A DNA stretch of 7,672 bases, from contig JBFHGR010000145.1 of the NCBI GenBank assembly GCA_041583015.1, forward strand, positions 1-7,672, given 5' to 3'. Positions within the stretch are counted from its first letter, which is position 1. Every line of letters begins with the position of its first letter. Shown here piece by piece: positions 6,871 through 7,672 of this stretch. Source of the DNA: Parvicella sp041583015. GTDB lineage: Bacteria > Bacteroidota > Bacteroidia > Flavobacteriales_D > Parvicellaceae. A program made the translations under genes and the position numbers. A model generated the notes under the pieces. That model was not told where the DNA came from. It did no database searches and saw nothing but the letters and a program-made list of their open reading frames with translations.

Positions 6871-7619
6871 CCTAAATTTGAAACCAGCGTTAAAAATTCA
6901 TCTTTCTTTTCTTTTGACACAGGAACCTTTTCATTGTTTTCCATTATAACAAAATTCCCATCCTTTCTAACATATTGTTTTAAAAATTTCAGATTCACTA
7001 TGTGTGATCGATGCGTCCTGTAAAATGTATTTCCTTGATCTAAAAGATTTTCAAAATATTTAAGCGGTTTAGAGATTATTTCTTCACCTGAATTCACTGT
7101 GAATATCTTGGTATACATGCCACTGGCTTCCAAGTTTACTATTTCATCAAATGGTACAAAGAGAATTCCATCTGCTACTGGCAGTCCAATTTTATTGAAA
7201 TTATTTTCTCTTAATGACTTAGAAAGTTCGTCAAGTTTAATTTGAATTTTCTCCTGATTAAAAGTCTTTTCAACTTTTTCTATCACTTCTTTAATTCGTG
7301 CAGGACGAATTGGTTTCAGTAAATAATCAATTGCATTTAATTCAAAAGCCTTAAGCGCATATTCGCTGTAAGCTGTTGTGAAGACTATCTCAAAAGTGAT
7401 TTCATTTGGCTGGAAATAATTAAAAATTTCAATCCCCTGATGATTAGGCATTTCGATATCTAGAAAAACCAACTTAGGCTGCTCCTTCTTAATTAATTCA
7501 ACTCCATCAACTAAGTTTGATGCTTCAAAAACCTCGTGTTCGCTGTCTATTTGCTTTTTAATTAAAGCAATCAATAGACTTCTTGCTTTTGTTTCATCAT
7601 CAATGATTACGATTGTCAT
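6867..7619 (-). CDS. LytTR-family response regulator (250 aa)
   Basis: This is the DNA-binding partner of the adjacent kinase. Residues 1-120 form a receiver domain: acidic pair D7-D8, phosphoacceptor D54 in FLDIEMP, T82 before AYSEYALKAF, and K102 in LLKP. Residues about 142-246 form a LytTR domain, with the characteristic YRTHRSHIVNLKFL segment (200-213) and the LEASGMYTKI segment (163-172). Length matches the usual LytR/AlgR size of about 230-260 residues. The ATG at 7617-7619 has a GGAAAG sequence close upstream, better than the other starts here. The gene overlaps the kinase start by 3 bases (TTGA), which suggests translational coupling and a matched pair. LytTR regulators usually bind paired 9-base direct repeats near promoters; I found no convincing pair in the three gaps. 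Targets are unknown, with the downstream secreted genes the nearest candidates. Confidence 0.94.
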   Translation of the reverse strand: MTIVIIDDETKARSLLIALIKKQIDSEHEVFEASNLVDGVELIKKEQPKLVFLDIEMPNHQGIEIFNYFQPNEITFEIVFTTAYSEYALKAFELNAIDYLLKPIRPARIKEVIEKVEKTFNQEKIQIKLDELSKSLRENNFNKIGLPVADGILFVPFDEIVNLEASGMYTKIFTVNSGEEIISKPLKYFENLLDQGNTFYRTHRSHIVNLKFLKQYVRKDGNFVIMENNEKVPVSKEKKDEFLTLVSNLG

Positions 7620-7642
7620 ACTTTCCGTATTTTTCTCAAAAT

Positions 7643-7650
7643 CAAAGTTA
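7643..7650 (-). promoter_or_regulatory. Possible Bacteroidota -7 promoter element for the regulator-kinase genes
   Basis: On the minus strand this reads TAACTTTG, a full match to the known Bacteroidota -7 consensus TAnnTTTG, 23 bases before the regulator ATG. That would leave a short leader containing the GGAAAG ribosome-binding-like sequence. The matching -33 TTTG should lie at the extreme right edge; the bases that remain visible there do not clearly fit, so the call rests on one short element in AT-rich DNA. Confidence 0.35.
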
Positions 7651-7672
7651 AGTATATTTTAAATATTAGAAA

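Noticed and set aside
3916..7619. Hybrid one-protein two-component system (kinase fused to receiver and AraC domain), common with propeller sensors in Bacteroidota
   Set aside because: The kinase ends shortly after its ATP-binding part; the receiver is in a separate gene and has a LytTR, not an AraC, output domain.
7620..7672. LytTR-type paired direct repeats for autoregulation
   Set aside because: No two similar 9-base elements with suitable spacing were found here or in the other gaps; the upstream region is cut by the window edge.

Overview
The window looks like a chromosomal piece of a Bacteroidota genome, most likely Flavobacteriales. It is AT-rich. Start sites have A-rich leaders rather than strong Shine-Dalgarno sequences. 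One protein carries a type IX secretion (T9SS) C-terminal sorting domain, and there is a LytS/LytTR two-component pair whose kinase has a propeller plus Y_Y_Y sensor. Family and genus are inferred from this content and were not tested by any search.

All six genes lie on the minus strand, so they read from right to left. From the right edge: a LytTR-family response regulator (6867-7619) overlaps a large membrane histidine kinase (3916-6870), and the kinase appears to start at a TTG overlapping the regulator's TGA stop. After a 111-base gap comes a secreted leucine-rich-repeat-like protein with a T9SS sorting domain (2389-3804). A strong rho-independent terminator (about 2327-2358) follows it. 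No convincing terminator separates the kinase from the repeat protein, so these three genes may share a transcript.

Beyond the terminator a second cluster begins: a 538-residue secreted protein of unknown function (632-2248), a 138-residue secreted protein of unknown function (209-625), and the first 68 codons of a third exported protein cut by the left edge (1-204). Gaps of 6 and 4 bases make this a probable operon of at least three exported proteins.

The likely workflow is as follows. The kinase senses something in the periplasm with its propeller domain and signals through the LytTR regulator. The neighbouring secreted proteins are candidate outputs, but no regulator binding site was found to support that link. 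The least understood content is the three-gene exported cluster, which carries no recognisable enzyme motif. No RNA genes, mobile elements, CRISPR arrays or gene-free stretches over 300 bases were seen.
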